DNA of 64,000 nt from Arthrobacter bambusae (GTDB lineage Bacteria > Actinomycetota > Actinomycetes > Actinomycetales > Micrococcaceae), in NCBI RefSeq assembly GCF_030812595.1, contig NZ_JAUSSZ010000001.1, positions 62,001 through 126,000 on the forward strand. The letters are read 5' to 3'. Shown here in pieces: positions 27,224 through 37,484 of this stretch. A program made the translations under genes and the position numbers. Within the stretch, counting starts at the first letter, position 1, and every line of letters begins with the position of its first letter. The notes beneath the pieces were generated by a model. It saw nothing but the letters and a program-made list of their open reading frames with translations. It was not told the origin of the DNA and did not search any database.

Positions 27224-28140
27224 GGGTGCTTTTCGCGGGCACCCCGGCTGTCGCAGTCCCTTCCCTTGACGCGTTGGTCGAGGCGGGCTTCGATATCGTG
27301 GCCGTGCTGACCAGGCCGGACGCTCCTACGGGCCGCAAGCGGATCCTGACGCCGTCGCCGGTGGCGGCACGTGCGGCTGCACTTGGCATCGACATCATCC
27401 ACGCTTCCAAGGTGGACGCCGCCACCACCGAGCGGATCGCTTCTTATGCGCCGGATGTCGCCGCGATCGTCGCCTACGGGGGCCTTGTTCCCCGGGCCGC
27501 GCTCAACGTGCCGCGCCATGGGTGGATCAACCTCCACTTCTCCCTCCTTCCAGCCTGGCGCGGCGCCGCACCCGTTCAACGTGCGGTCATCGCCGGTGAC
27601 GACATCACCGGAGCCGCTACCTTCCTCCTGGAAGAAGGACTCGACACCGGACCGGTCTTCGGGACTTTGACGGAAACCGTACGCCCTGAAGACACGGCAG
27701 GCGACTTGCTGGAGCGGCTCTCGCGCAGCGGTGCGATCCTGCTCTGCCAGACACTGTCCGCCGTCGAGTCCGGCAAAGCGGCCCCCTTGCCCCAACAAGG
27801 CGATGTCTCGCTCGCCCCCAAATTGACGCTCGACGACGGCCGGCTCGACTGGGCCCAACCGGCGCTCGCCATCAACCGCAGGTCGCGCGGAGTCACGCCC
27901 GAACCCGGGGCATGGACCATGCTTGACGGGCAGCGCGTCAAGTTGGAACCCGTCGGGCTGCGCCCGGACATCCGGGACCTCGCACCCGGCCAGCTCCGGG
28001 TTGACGGCAAGAACGTCCTGGTCGGAACCGGATCACATGCCGTGCAGCTCGGGCGGATCCAGCCTGCGGGCAAGAAGATGATGCCGTCGGCCGACTGGGC
28101 CCGTGGTTTGGCAACACCAGAAAGCGTGGAATTCGAATGA
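27220..28140 (+). CDS. fmt: methionyl-tRNA formyltransferase
   Basis: Formylates initiator Met-tRNA using 10-formyl-THF. Catalytic Asn-His-Asp residues lie in WINLHFSLLPAWRG and the following GDDITGAATFLLEEGLDTG; RVLFAGTPAVAVPSL is the N-terminal strand. 306 aa, full length with the C-terminal OB domain. Overlaps both def (upstream) and rsmB (downstream) by ATGA, so the three genes are translationally coupled. Confidence 0.96.
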   Translation: MRVLFAGTPAVAVPSLDALVEAGFDIVAVLTRPDAPTGRKRILTPSPVAARAAALGIDIIHASKVDAATTERIASYAPDVAAIVAYGGLVPRAALNVPRHGWINLHFSLLPAWRGAAPVQRAVIAGDDITGAATFLLEEGLDTGPVFGTLTETVRPEDTAGDLLERLSRSGAILLCQTLSAVESGKAAPLPQQGDVSLAPKLTLDDGRLDWAQPALAINRRSRGVTPEPGAWTMLDGQRVKLEPVGLRPDIRDLAPGQLRVDGKNVLVGTGSHAVQLGRIQPAGKKMMPSADWARGLATPESVEFE

Positions 28141-29687
28141 ATGAGTCCGGCCGGCGCGGCCCCAACAACAGCGGGAACAGGGACGGCGGGGGCCACGGCA
28201 ACCGCGGTCCCGGCGGCGAAAGCAAGCGCAACGCCCAAGGACGGGAACGCAACAGGGGCCCGCAACGCGGTTTCTCCACCAACGCACCGTCCCAGCGGAC
28301 CCGGCGCGCGGATCCGGCACGGTTGGTGGCATTCGAAGTCCTGCGGGCGGTCGCTTCCGAGGATGCGTACGCAAACCTCGTGCTGCCCTCGCGAATCCGC
28401 CACCACCACCTCGATAAACGCGACGCCGGGTTCGCCACAGAGCTGAGCTACGGGGCATTGCGCGGCCAGGGGATGTACGACGCCGTCCTGGCTGAGTGTG
28501 TCGACCGGCCGCTCGCCCAACTCGATCCCGCAGTCCTGGATGCGTTGCGGCTTGGCGCCCATCAGTTGCTCGCCATGCGCGTTCCTGCCCATGCCGCACT
28601 CGACCAGACTGTCGGCCTGGCCCGTGCGGTGATCGGAGCAGGGCCGTCGTCGCTCATTAACGCGGTGCTCCGGAAAGTCACCGCCAGGACACTGCCGGAA
28701 TGGCTCGACCACCTGCTGGAAAACGAGACCGACGAAACACGGATCGCCTCCGTACGCCATGCGCACCCGGAGTGGATTGTCAGGGCCCTGCGCCAGTCGC
28801 TCGTCATGCATGGCCGTCCCGCGAGCGAAATCACCGAGCTGCTCGAAGCAGACAACGCGGCCCCCGTGGTGAACCTGGTGGCGCTGCCGGGCATCGGCAA
28901 CCTTGACGAGGCCCTGGAGAACGGGGCCACGCCGGGCGAACTCGTGATCGACTCGGCACTATCAAGCGGTGGGGACATCGGGCGGATGTCCTCCATCCGC
29001 GAAGGCACCACGCGCGTCCAGGACGTCGGCTCCCAGTTGGTGGCCCGCGCCGTCGCGGCCGTGGACCTCGGACAGGCCGCCACGGACGGTGAGAAGTGGC
29101 TGGACCTTTGCGCCGGTCCCGGAGGCAAGGCCGCGCTGCTCGCTGCCCTCGCCCTCCAAGAAGGTGCGAGCCTTTTGGCAAACGAACCCGCGGAGCACCG
29201 GGCAAAGCTGGTCAGCCAGGCACTCTCGGCCGTTCCGGAGGACGCCTGGACCGTGCGGGTGGGCGACGGCCGCGACGTCGGCAAGGAGCAACCGGAGACT
29301 TTCGACCGCGTGTTGGTGGACGTTCCGTGCAGCGGCCTTGGCGCGCTGCGCCGCCGCCCCGAGTCACGCTGGCGCCGGACCCCCAAGGACCTTGCGGATC
29401 TGGGTCCGTTGCAGCGTGAATTGCTCACCTCGGCCATCGACGCCGTCAAACCGGGCGGGGTAGTGGGGTACGTTACTTGTTCCCCGCACCCGGCCGAGAC
29501 AACCGCCGTCGTCAGCGATGTCCTGCGCAAGAGGGACGACTTGGAGCAGATCGACGCCGGCGCAGCCTTGGACAAGGTCAGCCTGACCGGCAACCTGGGC
29601 GCCGGGCACGAGTTGAGCGCCCAGTTGTGGCCGCACGTGCACCAAACCGATGCGATGTTCCTGGCCCTGATCCGGAAGAAGCCGTAA
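28137..29687 (+). CDS. rsmB: 16S rRNA (cytosine-967 C5) methyltransferase-like protein
   Basis: SAM-dependent RNA m5C methyltransferase of the RsmB/Fmu family. A Gly/Asn/Arg-rich N-terminal tail of about 50 residues precedes a NusB-like RNA-binding domain (about 55-190). The methyltransferase domain has [16 protein letters not shown] (SAM loop), [15 protein letters not shown] with the first Cys, and [14 protein letters not shown] with the nucleophile Cys. At 516 aa it is longer than the E. coli protein because of the low-complexity tail. The start overlaps fmt (ATGA at 28137-28140). Confidence 0.92.
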   Translation: MNESGRRGPNNSGNRDGGGHGNRGPGGESKRNAQGRERNRGPQRGFSTNAPSQRTRRADPARLVAFEVLRAVASEDAYANLVLPSRIRHHHLDKRDAGFATELSYGALRGQGMYDAVLAECVDRPLAQLDPAVLDALRLGAHQLLAMRVPAHAALDQTVGLARAVIGAGPSSLINAVLRKVTARTLPEWLDHLLENETDETRIASVRHAHPEWIVRALRQSLVMHGRPASEITELLEADNAAPVVNLVALPGIGNLDEALENGATPGELVIDSALSSGGDIGRMSSIREGTTRVQDVGSQLVARAVAAVDLGQAATDGEKWLDLCAGPGGKAALLAALALQEGASLLANEPAEHRAKLVSQALSAVPEDAWTVRVGDGRDVGKEQPETFDRVLVDVPCSGLGALRRRPESRWRRTPKDLADLGPLQRELLTSAIDAVKPGGVVGYVTCSPHPAETTAVVSDVLRKRDDLEQIDAGAALDKVSLTGNLGAGHELSAQLWPHVHQTDAMFLALIRKKP

Positions 29688-29778
29688 CCTTCGGCGCCTT
29701 TCCCCGGCCCAAAGCGCCGCGTGCCTAAGCTGGAGAACTGCCAAAACCACCACCGCCACCAACACTGAGGGAACTGCC

Positions 29779-30441
29779 TTGACTGAGTGCTGTATCAACC
29801 CGAGCATCCTGTCCGCGGACTTCGTGAACCTGGAAGCCGAGCTGAAGAGAATCAGCAACGCCGACGCCGTCCACGTCGATGTGATGGACAACCATTTTGT
29901 CCCGAACCTGACGCTCGGCCTGCCGGTGGTGGAGCGCATACAGGCCGTGAGCCCGGTCCCGCTCGACGCCCACTTGATGATCGCCGACGCCGACCGCTGG
30001 GCGCCGGCCTACGCCGACGCCGGTGTGGCGTCCGTGACCTTCCACGCGGAAGCGGCGATGGCTCCCATCAAGCTCGCCCGTGAGCTCCGTGCCCGCGGTT
30101 CGAAGGCCGGGATGGCCCTTCGTCCGGCCACGCCGGTGGAACCATACCTGGACATGCTCAGCGAACTGGACATGCTCCTCATCATGACCGTGGAGCCGGG
30201 CTTCGGCGGGCAGTCCTTCCTGGACGTCACGCTGCCCAAGATCCGGCGGGCGCGTGCCGCGATCGACGGTTCCGGTATCGGCGTCGCAATCCAGGTCGAC
30301 GGCGGCGTCACGGAGGAGACCATTGTCCGCGCTGCCGAGGCCGGCGCAAACGTGTTCGTTGCAGGCTCCGCCGTCTACGGCCATGAGGACCCCGCTGCGG
30401 CTATCGAGCGACTGCGCGCCGCAGGCCTTGCGGCAATGTGA
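29779..30441 (+). CDS. rpe: ribulose-phosphate 3-epimerase
   Basis: Interconverts ribulose 5-phosphate and xylulose 5-phosphate in the pentose phosphate and ribulose pathways. TIM-barrel enzyme of 220 aa: [14 protein letters not shown] at the start, [15 protein letters not shown] with metal and catalytic Asp/His, [10 protein letters not shown] (phosphate loop) and [10 protein letters not shown] with the second catalytic Asp. It uses a TTG start at 29779 with GAGGGA seven bases upstream. It supplies pentose phosphate chemistry next to the riboflavin block but is separated from it by its own 100-base spacer. Confidence 0.94.
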   Translation: MTECCINPSILSADFVNLEAELKRISNADAVHVDVMDNHFVPNLTLGLPVVERIQAVSPVPLDAHLMIADADRWAPAYADAGVASVTFHAEAAMAPIKLARELRARGSKAGMALRPATPVEPYLDMLSELDMLLIMTVEPGFGGQSFLDVTLPKIRRARAAIDGSGIGVAIQVDGGVTEETIVRAAEAGANVFVAGSAVYGHEDPAAAIERLRAAGLAAM

Positions 30442-30540
30442 CAGCCTCGCGGCGACGCGCCAACAATGACGCAAATGGCTACATATTGCTTCGGGAATAC
30501 ATCGGTCACAGCTCCAGTTGTGTCAGAATAGCAACACACA

Positions 30541-30693
30541 TACGTGCTCCGGGGTCGGTGTAATTCCGAACCGGCGGTCATAGTCCGCGACCCGCGAGCC
30601 ATCGCGTTTCCTTCACGGGGATCACGACGGCGGACGGTTGAACTGGTGGAATTCCAGTACCGACAGTCAAAGTCTGGATGGGAGAAGCACGTA
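30541..30693 (+). promoter_or_regulatory. FMN riboswitch (RFN element)
   Basis: Closing stem TACGTGCT (30541-30548) pairs with AGCACGTA (30686-30693). Between them are the conserved RFN blocks GGGGTCGGTG, ATTCCGAACCGGCGGTCA, AGTCCGCGACCC, GGTGGAATTCCAGTACCGAC and CAGTCAAAGTCTGGATGGGA. In this class FMN binding lowers expression of the downstream genes. It sits 84 bases before ribM and so should control the whole riboflavin block. No T-rich terminator hairpin follows, so control is more likely at translation or by Rho (inference). Confidence 0.96.
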
Positions 30694-30777
30694 CAGTCAT
30701 GTCCGGCGTTCCATGCGCCCGGCATTGCGCTGTCGTACACCCCCGGAGCCATCGCGGCATTCGAGGGAAGGAACGGC

Positions 30778-31476
30778 ATGGACTTTCTGCGATGGCTCTT
30801 CGAAGCACAGATTCCCGTAGGTGGATCTGTGCTTGTTCTTCGCGAAGTGCTAGGCAATATTTTCGGGCTCGCCAGCGCCCTGGGCGGCATGCGCCGCAAA
30901 GTCTGGGCGTGGCCCATCGGGATCGCAGGCAACCTGCTCCTGCTGACGGTCTTTCTTGGCAACGTCTTCGGTGCCGCCTCGCCGGCAACCCTCTGGGGCC
31001 AGGCCGGACGGCAGATCATGTTCATCGGCGTCGCCGTCTACGGCTGGTACCGCTGGCGGCAAGGACTCCATTCAGGCATTGCCGGCCGCGCCATCGTGCC
31101 CGGTTGGGCAAGCCCCAAAGTGCGGATCGGAATGGCGGCAGCCATGATTGCGGGCACTGCCGCCCTGACTCCCGTCTTCGATTCCATGGGTTCCTACCCG
31201 CCTGTCTGGGCAGACGCCTGGACCTTCATGGGTTCCCTCCTCGCAACATACGGCATGGCGCGCGGCTGGACTGAATTCTGGCTGGTCTGGGTTGCCGTGG
31301 ACATCGTGGGAGTTCCGCTGCTTTTCAGTGCGGGCTACTTTGCCAGCGCTTTCATGTACCTCTTTTACGGATTCTTCACGCTCGCCGGATTCTTTGTCTG
31401 GTGGCGCGCAGGGAAGCGTGAAAGCCGGCCCCTCAGGCCAACGCCCGAGCCGGAAACTGCAGGAGCGTTCTCATGA
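30778..31476 (+). CDS. ribM: PnuC-family riboflavin transporter
   Basis: 232 aa membrane protein with about seven helices, of the PnuC/NMN-transporter fold. Actinobacterial members under an FMN riboswitch (RibM/PnuX of Corynebacterium) take up riboflavin by facilitated diffusion. Family-like segments are GNIFGLASALGGMRRKVWAW, WPIGIAGNLLLL and TEFWLVWVAVDIVGVPLLF. The ATG at 30778 follows GAGGGAAGG. The first gene after the riboswitch; its stop overlaps ribD by ATGA, so uptake and synthesis of riboflavin are co-regulated. Confidence 0.88.
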   Translation: MDFLRWLFEAQIPVGGSVLVLREVLGNIFGLASALGGMRRKVWAWPIGIAGNLLLLTVFLGNVFGAASPATLWGQAGRQIMFIGVAVYGWYRWRQGLHSGIAGRAIVPGWASPKVRIGMAAAMIAGTAALTPVFDSMGSYPPVWADAWTFMGSLLATYGMARGWTEFWLVWVAVDIVGVPLLFSAGYFASAFMYLFYGFFTLAGFFVWWRAGKRESRPLRPTPEPETAGAFS

Positions 31477-32624
31477 GCGATGCCTTGAACCTGAGTTTTC
31501 CAGAGGCCGAGTCCGCGGCCATGGAGACCGCGCTGCACGTTGCCCTCCGCGGACCCCGCGGAGCGAATCCGTTGGTGGGAGCGGTTGTGCTCGGCCCCAA
31601 TGGAGAGCAACTCATCACGGGCTACCATCGCGGTGCCGGAACGCCACACGCCGAGGCGGATGCGATCGCCAAGGCGCAGGCAAAGGGCTTGGACCTCACT
31701 GGAACAACCATGGTGGTGACTTTGGAACCGTGCAACCACATTGGGCGCACGGGGCCGTGCACCGAGGCGATCATTGAGGCCGGCATATCGCGCGTGGTTT
31801 ACGCCGTCGACGATCCCCACGATCCGGCCGCGGGAGGGGCCGGCAGGCTGCGCGCCGCCGGTGTGGACGTGCAGTCCGGGCTTGCTGCCGCCGAGGCCGC
31901 GAAGTTGAACAGAGAGTGGTTCAAGGCCGTGGAGTCCAGGCGCCCCTTCGTCACTCTTCACATCGCGCAGACACTGGACAGCAGGATCGCGGCTACCGAC
32001 GGGACCAGCCAGTGGATCTCGAGCCCGGAATCGCTGGCCGACAACCACGGACTGCGCCGCTTGATCGACGCCATCCTGGTGGGCACCGAAACCGTCCTGG
32101 TCGACAACCCGCGGCTGACTGCGCGGGAGGCGGACGGCGCGGAATCGCCAAGCCAGCCGCTCCGGGCCGTCATGGGGCTGCGGGAGGTCCCCGCGGATGC
32201 CGCGGTGCGCGGGACTGACGGCAAGTTCATCCAGCTGCCGACCCGCGACCCGTCCGAGGCATTGGAGTTGCTGTTCGCCGAAGGCGTCCGGCACGTCATG
32301 GTGGAGGGCGGTTCCCGCATCCTCAGCGCCTTCCTCGCCGCCGGCCTGGTCGATGAATTGATCGTCTATCTTGCGCCGACCCTGTTGGGCGCCGGTACGC
32401 CTGCCTTGACGGATCTTGGCATCTCCACCCTCGCTGACGCCCAGCACTGGAACTGGGACGACGCCGGTGGGGGTGCGGTCCATGCGCTCGGCCGCGACCT
32501 CCGGCTGCACCTGAGGTCCGGACCATCCGATGGCAACAAACCAGCGTGGACCAAGCCGCGCACTGAACACCATGAACCATTTCCGGGCAAGGACGCCGCG
32601 GACACCACCACAGGAGGACACTGA
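31473..32624 (+). CDS. ribD: bifunctional diaminohydroxyphosphoribosylaminopyrimidine deaminase / uracil reductase
   Basis: Second and third steps of riboflavin synthesis. N-terminal deaminase domain with the zinc motifs TPHAEADAIAKAQ and EPCNHIGRTGPC; C-terminal reductase domain starting near residue 145 (RPFVTLHIAQTLDSRIA) with DAILVGTETVLVDNPRLT and VMVEGGSRILSAFL. 383 aa; the last 40 residues are a hydrophilic extension beyond the usual reductase end. Overlaps ribM (ATGA) and shares one base with ribE (TGATG). Confidence 0.94.
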   Translation: MSDALNLSFPEAESAAMETALHVALRGPRGANPLVGAVVLGPNGEQLITGYHRGAGTPHAEADAIAKAQAKGLDLTGTTMVVTLEPCNHIGRTGPCTEAIIEAGISRVVYAVDDPHDPAAGGAGRLRAAGVDVQSGLAAAEAAKLNREWFKAVESRRPFVTLHIAQTLDSRIAATDGTSQWISSPESLADNHGLRRLIDAILVGTETVLVDNPRLTAREADGAESPSQPLRAVMGLREVPADAAVRGTDGKFIQLPTRDPSEALELLFAEGVRHVMVEGGSRILSAFLAAGLVDELIVYLAPTLLGAGTPALTDLGISTLADAQHWNWDDAGGGAVHALGRDLRLHLRSGPSDGNKPAWTKPRTEHHEPFPGKDAADTTTGGH

Positions 32625-33262
32625 TGTTTACCGGAATCGTTGCTGAACAAGGCACGGTCCTGTCCGTCGAGCACGACGGCGAGGCCAGCGCCACGCTGCG
32701 CCTTATGGCCCCCAGCACCACAGAGGGGCTCGGCTTGGGCGGCTCCATCGCCGTCAACGGCGTGTGCCTCACCGCAACGGACATCGACGGCCGGGAGTTC
32801 AGCGTGGACGTCATGGGCGAAACCCTCGTCCGGACCACCATCGGAGAACTTGCCGCGGGTGACACTGTGAACCTCGAGCGTTGTGTCCAGGCGGGCGGCC
32901 GCCTGGACGGCCACGTCGTGCAAGGCCACGTCGACGGCGTCGGGCAGCTTCTTGAGCGCGAATCGCTGGGCAACTGGGACCGCCTCCGCTTCGGCGTGCC
33001 GGCCCCGCTGGCACGGTACATCGCCGAAAAGGGGTCGATCGCCGTCGACGGCGTTTCGCTCACGGTCACTGCCGTCAGCCCGGCCGAGGAAGAAAGCCCC
33101 TGGTTCGAAGTGGGACTCATTCCCACCACCCTGGACGAAACCGGACTCGGGGCGAAGGCCACCGGCGGCCGCGTCAACCTCGAGGTGGACGTTCTCGCGA
33201 AATATACCGAGCGGCTTCTGTCCTTCCGTTCGCCGGCAGCTGCGGCGGAGGCCGCCCAGTGA
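32624..33262 (+). CDS. ribE: riboflavin synthase (alpha chain)
   Basis: Dismutates two 6,7-dimethyl-8-ribityllumazine molecules to riboflavin. Two homologous barrels: the first begins [12 protein letters not shown] and contains [10 protein letters not shown]; the second has [12 protein letters not shown] and [10 protein letters not shown], ending in [12 protein letters not shown]. 212 aa, normal length. The start ATG shares a base with the ribD stop, and its own stop overlaps ribB (GTGA). Confidence 0.95.
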   Translation: MFTGIVAEQGTVLSVEHDGEASATLRLMAPSTTEGLGLGGSIAVNGVCLTATDIDGREFSVDVMGETLVRTTIGELAAGDTVNLERCVQAGGRLDGHVVQGHVDGVGQLLERESLGNWDRLRFGVPAPLARYIAEKGSIAVDGVSLTVTAVSPAEEESPWFEVGLIPTTLDETGLGAKATGGRVNLEVDVLAKYTERLLSFRSPAAAAEAAQ

Positions 33263-33954
33263 GCGCCGCGCACAACGGGAGCACTGTAGTGGTGCGCCAG
33301 GGCCTGGACCCGGTTGAGGAGGCCGTGCGAGCCATGGCAGCCGGCCGGCCCGTCATTGTCGTGGACAACGAAGACCGCGAAAACGAGGGCGACATCATCT
33401 TCGCCGCCGAGCACGCGACGCCTGCGCTCATGGGATGGACCATCCGCTACAGCTCGGGGGTGATTTGCGTTCCCCTTGAAGATTCGCGGGCCGATGCCTT
33501 GGCGCTGCCGCCCATGGTCCTGGTCAATGAAGACGCCAAGGGCACGGCCTACACGGTGTCCTGCGATGCCGCTGTGGGCGTAAGCACTGGAATTTCGGCT
33601 ACGGACAGGGCCCTCACGGCCCGGATCCTGGCTGATTCCAGCAGCACCCCGTCCTCGATCACCCGGCCCGGGCATATTTTTCCGCTTCGGGCCGTTAAGG
33701 GGGGAGTGCGTGAACGTCCGGGACACACGGAAGCGGCAGTTGATCTCTGCCGGCTTGCGGGGCTCGCCCCGGTGGGCGTGATCGCCGAGTTGGTACATGA
33801 CGATGGTGAAATGATGCGACTGGACAGCCTCCGGGAGTTCGCTGCCGAGCACGGATGTCCTCTGATTTCGATCGAGGACCTTGTGGCTTATGTTGTAGCG
33901 TCGGAGGCCAGGCACCAGAATGCTAGTTCGGCAGGAAACGAGGAGCAGCGATGA
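33259..33954 (+). CDS. ribB: 3,4-dihydroxy-2-butanone-4-phosphate synthase
   Basis: Makes the four-carbon precursor of the lumazine from ribulose 5-phosphate. The signature [19 protein letters not shown] holds the acidic metal site, and [20 protein letters not shown] is the second conserved stretch. It is 231 aa with a GTG start, a stand-alone domain. In many actinobacteria this domain is fused to GTP cyclohydrolase II; here the frame stops with TGA inside the ATGA overlap with ribA, and both domains look complete, so this is a split pair and not a damaged fusion. Confidence 0.93.
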   Translation: MSAAHNGSTVVVRQGLDPVEEAVRAMAAGRPVIVVDNEDRENEGDIIFAAEHATPALMGWTIRYSSGVICVPLEDSRADALALPPMVLVNEDAKGTAYTVSCDAAVGVSTGISATDRALTARILADSSSTPSSITRPGHIFPLRAVKGGVRERPGHTEAAVDLCRLAGLAPVGVIAELVHDDGEMMRLDSLREFAAEHGCPLISIEDLVAYVVASEARHQNASSAGNEEQR

Positions 33955-34652
33955 CCACAGCGACGACGCAGGACGGCGGCTCGCCCGCGCGCACACCGCA
34001 CCCCGTGAGCGGCGGCCCGATTGTCCAATTGCCAACCGCTTTCGGCGAGTTCGTGGCACAGGCCTGGACAGACCTCGCCACCGGTGCGGAGCACTTGGCG
34101 GTGAGCTCCCGGAAAGCGCCGCTTGCGGGCAAGGCCCCGTTGGTTCGCCTTCACTCGGAGTGCCTCACGGGCGACGTTTTCGGCTCGTATCGCTGCGATT
34201 GCGGCGAACAGCTGGCCTACGCCCTCGAGCTGATCCGCGAAGAGGGCGGCACCCTGCTCTACCTGCGCGGACAGGAAGGGCGCGGCATCGGCTTGGCCAA
34301 CAAGATCAAGGCCTACGCGCTCCAGGAAGCCGGATTCGACACCGTCGAGGCCAACGAGCAGTTGGGACTGCCGGTGGACGCCCGTTGCTACAAAGCGGCT
34401 GCCCAGATCCTTGCCGAAATGGGCCTGCATGAAGTCCGCCTCCTGAGCAACAACCCGGACAAGCAGAACAGGCTTGCCGCGGCCGGCGTGAAGGTGGTGG
34501 AGATGGTGCCAACCGAGGTCCCCTCCCGTGAGGAGAACCTTCGGTACCTTCAGACCAAGAAGGACCGCATGGACCACCGCCTGACACTCGGTGAGGCCGA
34601 GCCGGCCGGTACCCCTGCGACGGCCGGCACTTTTGAACACGAACAAGACTGA
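33951..34652 (+). CDS. ribA: GTP cyclohydrolase II
   Basis: First committed step from GTP to riboflavin. The zinc Cys residues are in [20 protein letters not shown], followed by the catalytic [19 protein letters not shown] and [10 protein letters not shown]. 233 aa; the N-terminal 30 residues (before LPTAFGEF) and the C-terminal tail after TKKDRMDH are family-variable. It starts in the ATGA overlap with ribB and ends 35 bases before ribH. Confidence 0.94.
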   Translation: MTTATTQDGGSPARTPHPVSGGPIVQLPTAFGEFVAQAWTDLATGAEHLAVSSRKAPLAGKAPLVRLHSECLTGDVFGSYRCDCGEQLAYALELIREEGGTLLYLRGQEGRGIGLANKIKAYALQEAGFDTVEANEQLGLPVDARCYKAAAQILAEMGLHEVRLLSNNPDKQNRLAAAGVKVVEMVPTEVPSREENLRYLQTKKDRMDHRLTLGEAEPAGTPATAGTFEHEQD

Positions 34653-34687
34653 ACCGTACTAACAAGACTGAGGATTACCACACACCC

Positions 34688-35173
34688 ATGAGCGGACACG
34701 GCGCCCCCACCATCGACCTCACCACCCTCAACCCGGAGGAAACCCACCAGCTGAAACTCGCCATCGTGGCTGCCAGTTGGCATACCCAAATCATGGACGG
34801 GCTCCTCGACGGTGCGCTGCGTGCTGCGAAGGAAGCCGGCATCGCCGAGCCCACCGTGCTGCGCGTCCCTGGCTCTTTCGAGCTTCCCGTCGCGGCGGCC
34901 CGGCTCGCGCCGCATTTTGACGCCGTCGTTGCCCTCGGCGTCGTCATCCGCGGAGGTACGCCGCACTTTGACTACGTGTGCCAAGCTGCGACATCGGGAC
35001 TTACCGAAGTCAGCGTCCGGACCGGCGTGCCGGTGGGCTTCGGGGTGCTCACGTGCGACACCGAGCAGCAGGGACTGGACCGTGCCGGACTGGAAGGTTC
35101 GTCCGAGGACAAAGGGCACGAAGCCGTGACAGCCGCGCTTTCGACCGCATTGACCCTCCAGCAGTACACCTAG
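34688..35173 (+). CDS. ribH: 6,7-dimethyl-8-ribityllumazine synthase
   Basis: Condenses the RibD and RibB products to lumazine, forming a multimeric capsid. Typical residues: [14 protein letters not shown] (substrate loop), [26 protein letters not shown] with the catalytic His, and [18 protein letters not shown]. 161 aa. GAGGATT precedes the start. Last gene of the riboflavin block; a hairpin follows. Confidence 0.95.
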   Translation: MSGHGAPTIDLTTLNPEETHQLKLAIVAASWHTQIMDGLLDGALRAAKEAGIAEPTVLRVPGSFELPVAAARLAPHFDAVVALGVVIRGGTPHFDYVCQAATSGLTEVSVRTGVPVGFGVLTCDTEQQGLDRAGLEGSSEDKGHEAVTAALSTALTLQQYT

Positions 35174-35184
35174 CAAACCGGCGA

Positions 35185-35233
35185 AAGGGATGTGGGCGTT
35201 CCCGCGCACCTTGTGCGTTCGCTCACATCCCTT
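35185..35233 (+). terminator. hairpin between ribH and hisE
   Basis: AAGGGATGTG (35185-35194) and CACATCCCTT (35224-35233) form a 10-bp stem; a smaller GCGCAC/GTGCGT hairpin can form inside the loop. No long T-run, so termination is likely but not proven. Confidence 0.5.
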
Positions 35234-35277
35234 CCGTCATTCAATGGCCCGACAGGCGGGCACCGGTCCCGAGCAAG

Positions 35278-35283
35278 TAGGCT
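35278..35283 (+). promoter_or_regulatory. candidate leaderless -10 element of hisE
   Basis: TAGGCT, seven bases before the GTG start of hisE, with no Shine-Dalgarno sequence between them. Confidence 0.5.
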
Positions 35284-35290
35284 GTAGGGC

Positions 35291-35554
35291 GTGAAGAATT
35301 TCGAGACGCTGTTCGCAGAACTGAGCGAAAAGGCAGCGACCCGTCCGGCAGGCTCCCGCACCGTTGCCGAATTGGACTCCGGAATCCACGGCATCGGCAA
35401 GAAAGTCGTGGAGGAAGCCGCCGAAGTCTGGATGGCTGCAGAGTATGAATCCGATGAAGCCGCTGCCGAGGAAATCTCCCAGTTGCTCTACCACCTGCAG
35501 GTCCTGATGCTCGCCAAGGGTCTGAGCCTGGAAGACGTTTACAAGCATCTCTAG
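35291..35554 (+). CDS. hisE: phosphoribosyl-ATP diphosphatase
   Basis: Second step of histidine synthesis, removing pyrophosphate from phosphoribosyl-ATP. An 87-aa all-helical MazG-like protein with [18 protein letters not shown] and [18 protein letters not shown] supplying the Glu/Asp metal ligands. GTG start without a ribosome-binding site; TAGGCT seven bases upstream suggests a leaderless transcript. First of hisE-hisG-hisF; the matching hisI lies about 3 kb downstream as a separate gene. Confidence 0.94.
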   Translation: MKNFETLFAELSEKAATRPAGSRTVAELDSGIHGIGKKVVEEAAEVWMAAEYESDEAAAEEISQLLYHLQVLMLAKGLSLEDVYKHL

Positions 35555-35726
35555 CCACGTCCGCTCCGTATTGACCTGAAAGGTCCGGCGGAGCCAAAGC
35601 GTGGCCCCCGCGCCCACTGCGCAGTCCCTTCTGAGATCAGCATCGTCTGGGAACAGTGACGCTGCGGACCGTGCCGTGAGCACAATGCCTGAAACACCCC
35701 CTTCCACTCCCCAAGAAAGTCCAATC

Positions 35727-36587
35727 ATGCTGCGAGTAGCCGTCCCCAACAAGGGATCCCTGTCCGAAGCCGCCTCCGCGATGCTGTCCGAGGCGGGATA
35801 CCGCCAGCGCCGCGATAGCCGCGAACTGGTCATGGTCGATCCCGACAACGACATTGAGTTCTTCTTCCTCCGGCCCCGCGACATCGCCGTGTACGTCGGC
35901 CAAGGTACGCTCGACGTCGGCATCACCGGGCGCGACCTCCTGCTGGACGCGCAGGTCGAAGCGGAAGAGCTGCTTCCCCTCGGCTTCGCCGCGTCCACCT
36001 TCCGTTTCGCCGGCCCGGTCGGCGACTTCTCCGGCGTCGAGCAGCTTGAAGGCAAGCGCCTCGCGACCAGCTATGACGGGCTCCTGCGCGATTACCTCGC
36101 CGAGCGCGGCATCAACGCCAAAGTGGTCCGCCTCGACGGCGCCGTTGAGTCTTCGGTTCGTCTCGGCGTCGCCGACGCGATCGCCGACGTCGTCGAAACC
36201 GGCAACACGCTCAAAGCCGCCGGGATGGAAATCTTCGGCGAGCCCATCCTCAAGTCCGAAGCCGTCCTGATCCGGCGCACCGGTGAGGGTGGTGCCGCGA
36301 ACGGCACCGTGAAGGAGATCGAGGTCCTGATCCGGCGCCTGCAGGGCGTACTCGTCGCCCGTCAGTACGTCCTCATGGACTACGACATCCGCAAGGATCT
36401 CGTGGAAGAAGCCGCCACCCTTACCCCGGGCCTCGAGTCGCCCACGGTGTCGCCGCTGCGCGACTCGGATTGGGTTGCCGTGCGCTCCATGGTTCCGAAA
36501 AAGGAAACGAACCGGATCATGGATGAGCTGTACGACCTCGGCGCCCGGGCCATCCTGGTCAGCAGCATCCACGCCTGCCGCATCTGA
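35727..36587 (+). CDS. hisG: ATP phosphoribosyltransferase (long form)
   Basis: First and feedback-regulated step of histidine synthesis, joining ATP and [19 protein letters not shown] opens the catalytic domain, [11 protein letters not shown] and [18 protein letters not shown] (PRPP loop) follow, and the C-terminal 75 residues (from about [16 protein letters not shown]) form the ACT-like histidine-binding domain of the long-form enzyme. With ATG 35727 it is 286 aa. An open frame extends 42 codons further upstream, but these residues are low-complexity and AAGAAAG stands at the right distance before 35727. Confidence 0.94.
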   Translation: MLRVAVPNKGSLSEAASAMLSEAGYRQRRDSRELVMVDPDNDIEFFFLRPRDIAVYVGQGTLDVGITGRDLLLDAQVEAEELLPLGFAASTFRFAGPVGDFSGVEQLEGKRLATSYDGLLRDYLAERGINAKVVRLDGAVESSVRLGVADAIADVVETGNTLKAAGMEIFGEPILKSEAVLIRRTGEGGAANGTVKEIEVLIRRLQGVLVARQYVLMDYDIRKDLVEEAATLTPGLESPTVSPLRDSDWVAVRSMVPKKETNRIMDELYDLGARAILVSSIHACRI

Positions 36588-36620
36588 CGCCATCCAAGAA
36601 AGAAAATTCCAGGAGTAGCA

Positions 36621-37397
36621 ATGGCTGTAGCAGTACGGGTCATCCCTTGCCTAGATGTCGACGCCGGCCGTGTGGTGAAGGGCGTCAATTTCGAGGGTCT
36701 TCGCGACGCGGGCGACCCCGTTGAGCTGGCGCACCGCTATGACAATGCCGGGGCGGACGAACTCACGTTCCTTGACGTCACGGCGTCTTCCGGCAACCGG
36801 GAGACCACGTTCGACGTCGTTCGCCGCACGGCCGAGGAAGTCTTCATCCCGCTGACCGTCGGCGGAGGCGTCCGGGGCGTGGCCGAAGTGGACAAACTCC
36901 TGCGTTTCGGCGCGGACAAGGCCTCGATCAACACGGCCGCCGTCGCGCGCCCGGACGTCATCGACGAGATCACCCGCCACTTCGGATCCCAAGTGCTGGT
37001 TCTGTCGGTGGACGCTCGGCGGACGAGGCCCGGCTCCGAGCCCACGGCTTCCGGTTTCGAGGTGACCACGCACGGTGGACGCCAGGGAACCGGAATCGAC
37101 GCCGTTGCGTGGGCCAAGGAAGCCGCGGACCGCGGTGTGGGGGAGATCCTCCTGAATTCCATTGACGCCGACGGCACCAAGGACGGCTTCGACCTCGAAC
37201 TCATCCGCCTGGTCCGCGCAGCCGTCCACATCCCTATCATCGCTTCCGGCGGCGCGGGAGAACCGGCGCATTTCCCGCCCGCGGTTGAAGCAGGGGCAGA
37301 TGCTGTCCTGGCAGCCTCGGTGTTCCACTTCGGTCCGGACGACATGATTGCCCAGGTCAAGGCGGCGATTCGCGAAGCGGGCTTCCTGGTCCGCTGA
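36621..37397 (+). CDS. hisF: imidazole glycerol phosphate synthase subunit HisF
   Basis: Cyclase subunit that uses ammonia from HisH to make imidazole glycerol phosphate and AICAR. TIM barrel of 258 aa: [18 protein letters not shown] with the first catalytic Asp, [45 protein letters not shown] with the second Asp, and [19 protein letters not shown] precedes the ATG. Last of the hisE-G-F set; hisH and hisA are not in this window. Confidence 0.95.
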   Translation: MAVAVRVIPCLDVDAGRVVKGVNFEGLRDAGDPVELAHRYDNAGADELTFLDVTASSGNRETTFDVVRRTAEEVFIPLTVGGGVRGVAEVDKLLRFGADKASINTAAVARPDVIDEITRHFGSQVLVLSVDARRTRPGSEPTASGFEVTTHGGRQGTGIDAVAWAKEAADRGVGEILLNSIDADGTKDGFDLELIRLVRAAVHIPIIASGGAGEPAHFPPAVEAGADAVLAASVFHFGPDDMIAQVKAAIREAGFLVR

Positions 37398-37419
37398 CGC
37401 TTTGTCCACCCCGCTGGCT

Positions 37420-37462
37420 CGCGGTAGTGGTCGTTAGGGTGCCTATAACGACAACTACTGCG
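37420..37462. terminator. bidirectional hairpin between hisF and the TIGR03085 gene
   Basis: Bases 37420-37436 (CGCGGTAGTGGTCGTTA) pair with 37446-37462 around a 9-base loop with two non-canonical positions. It lies between convergent genes. Confidence 0.6.
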
Positions 37463-37484
37463 GGTTGGCTGGTTTAACGGCGAG

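Noticed and set aside
30694..30777. A terminator hairpin as the expression platform of the FMN riboswitch
   Set aside because: No stable hairpin followed by a T-run is present between the aptamer and ribM.
32323..34059. Minus-strand open frame of 578 codons across the riboflavin genes
   Set aside because: Antisense shadow; riboflavin genes on the plus strand are unmistakable.
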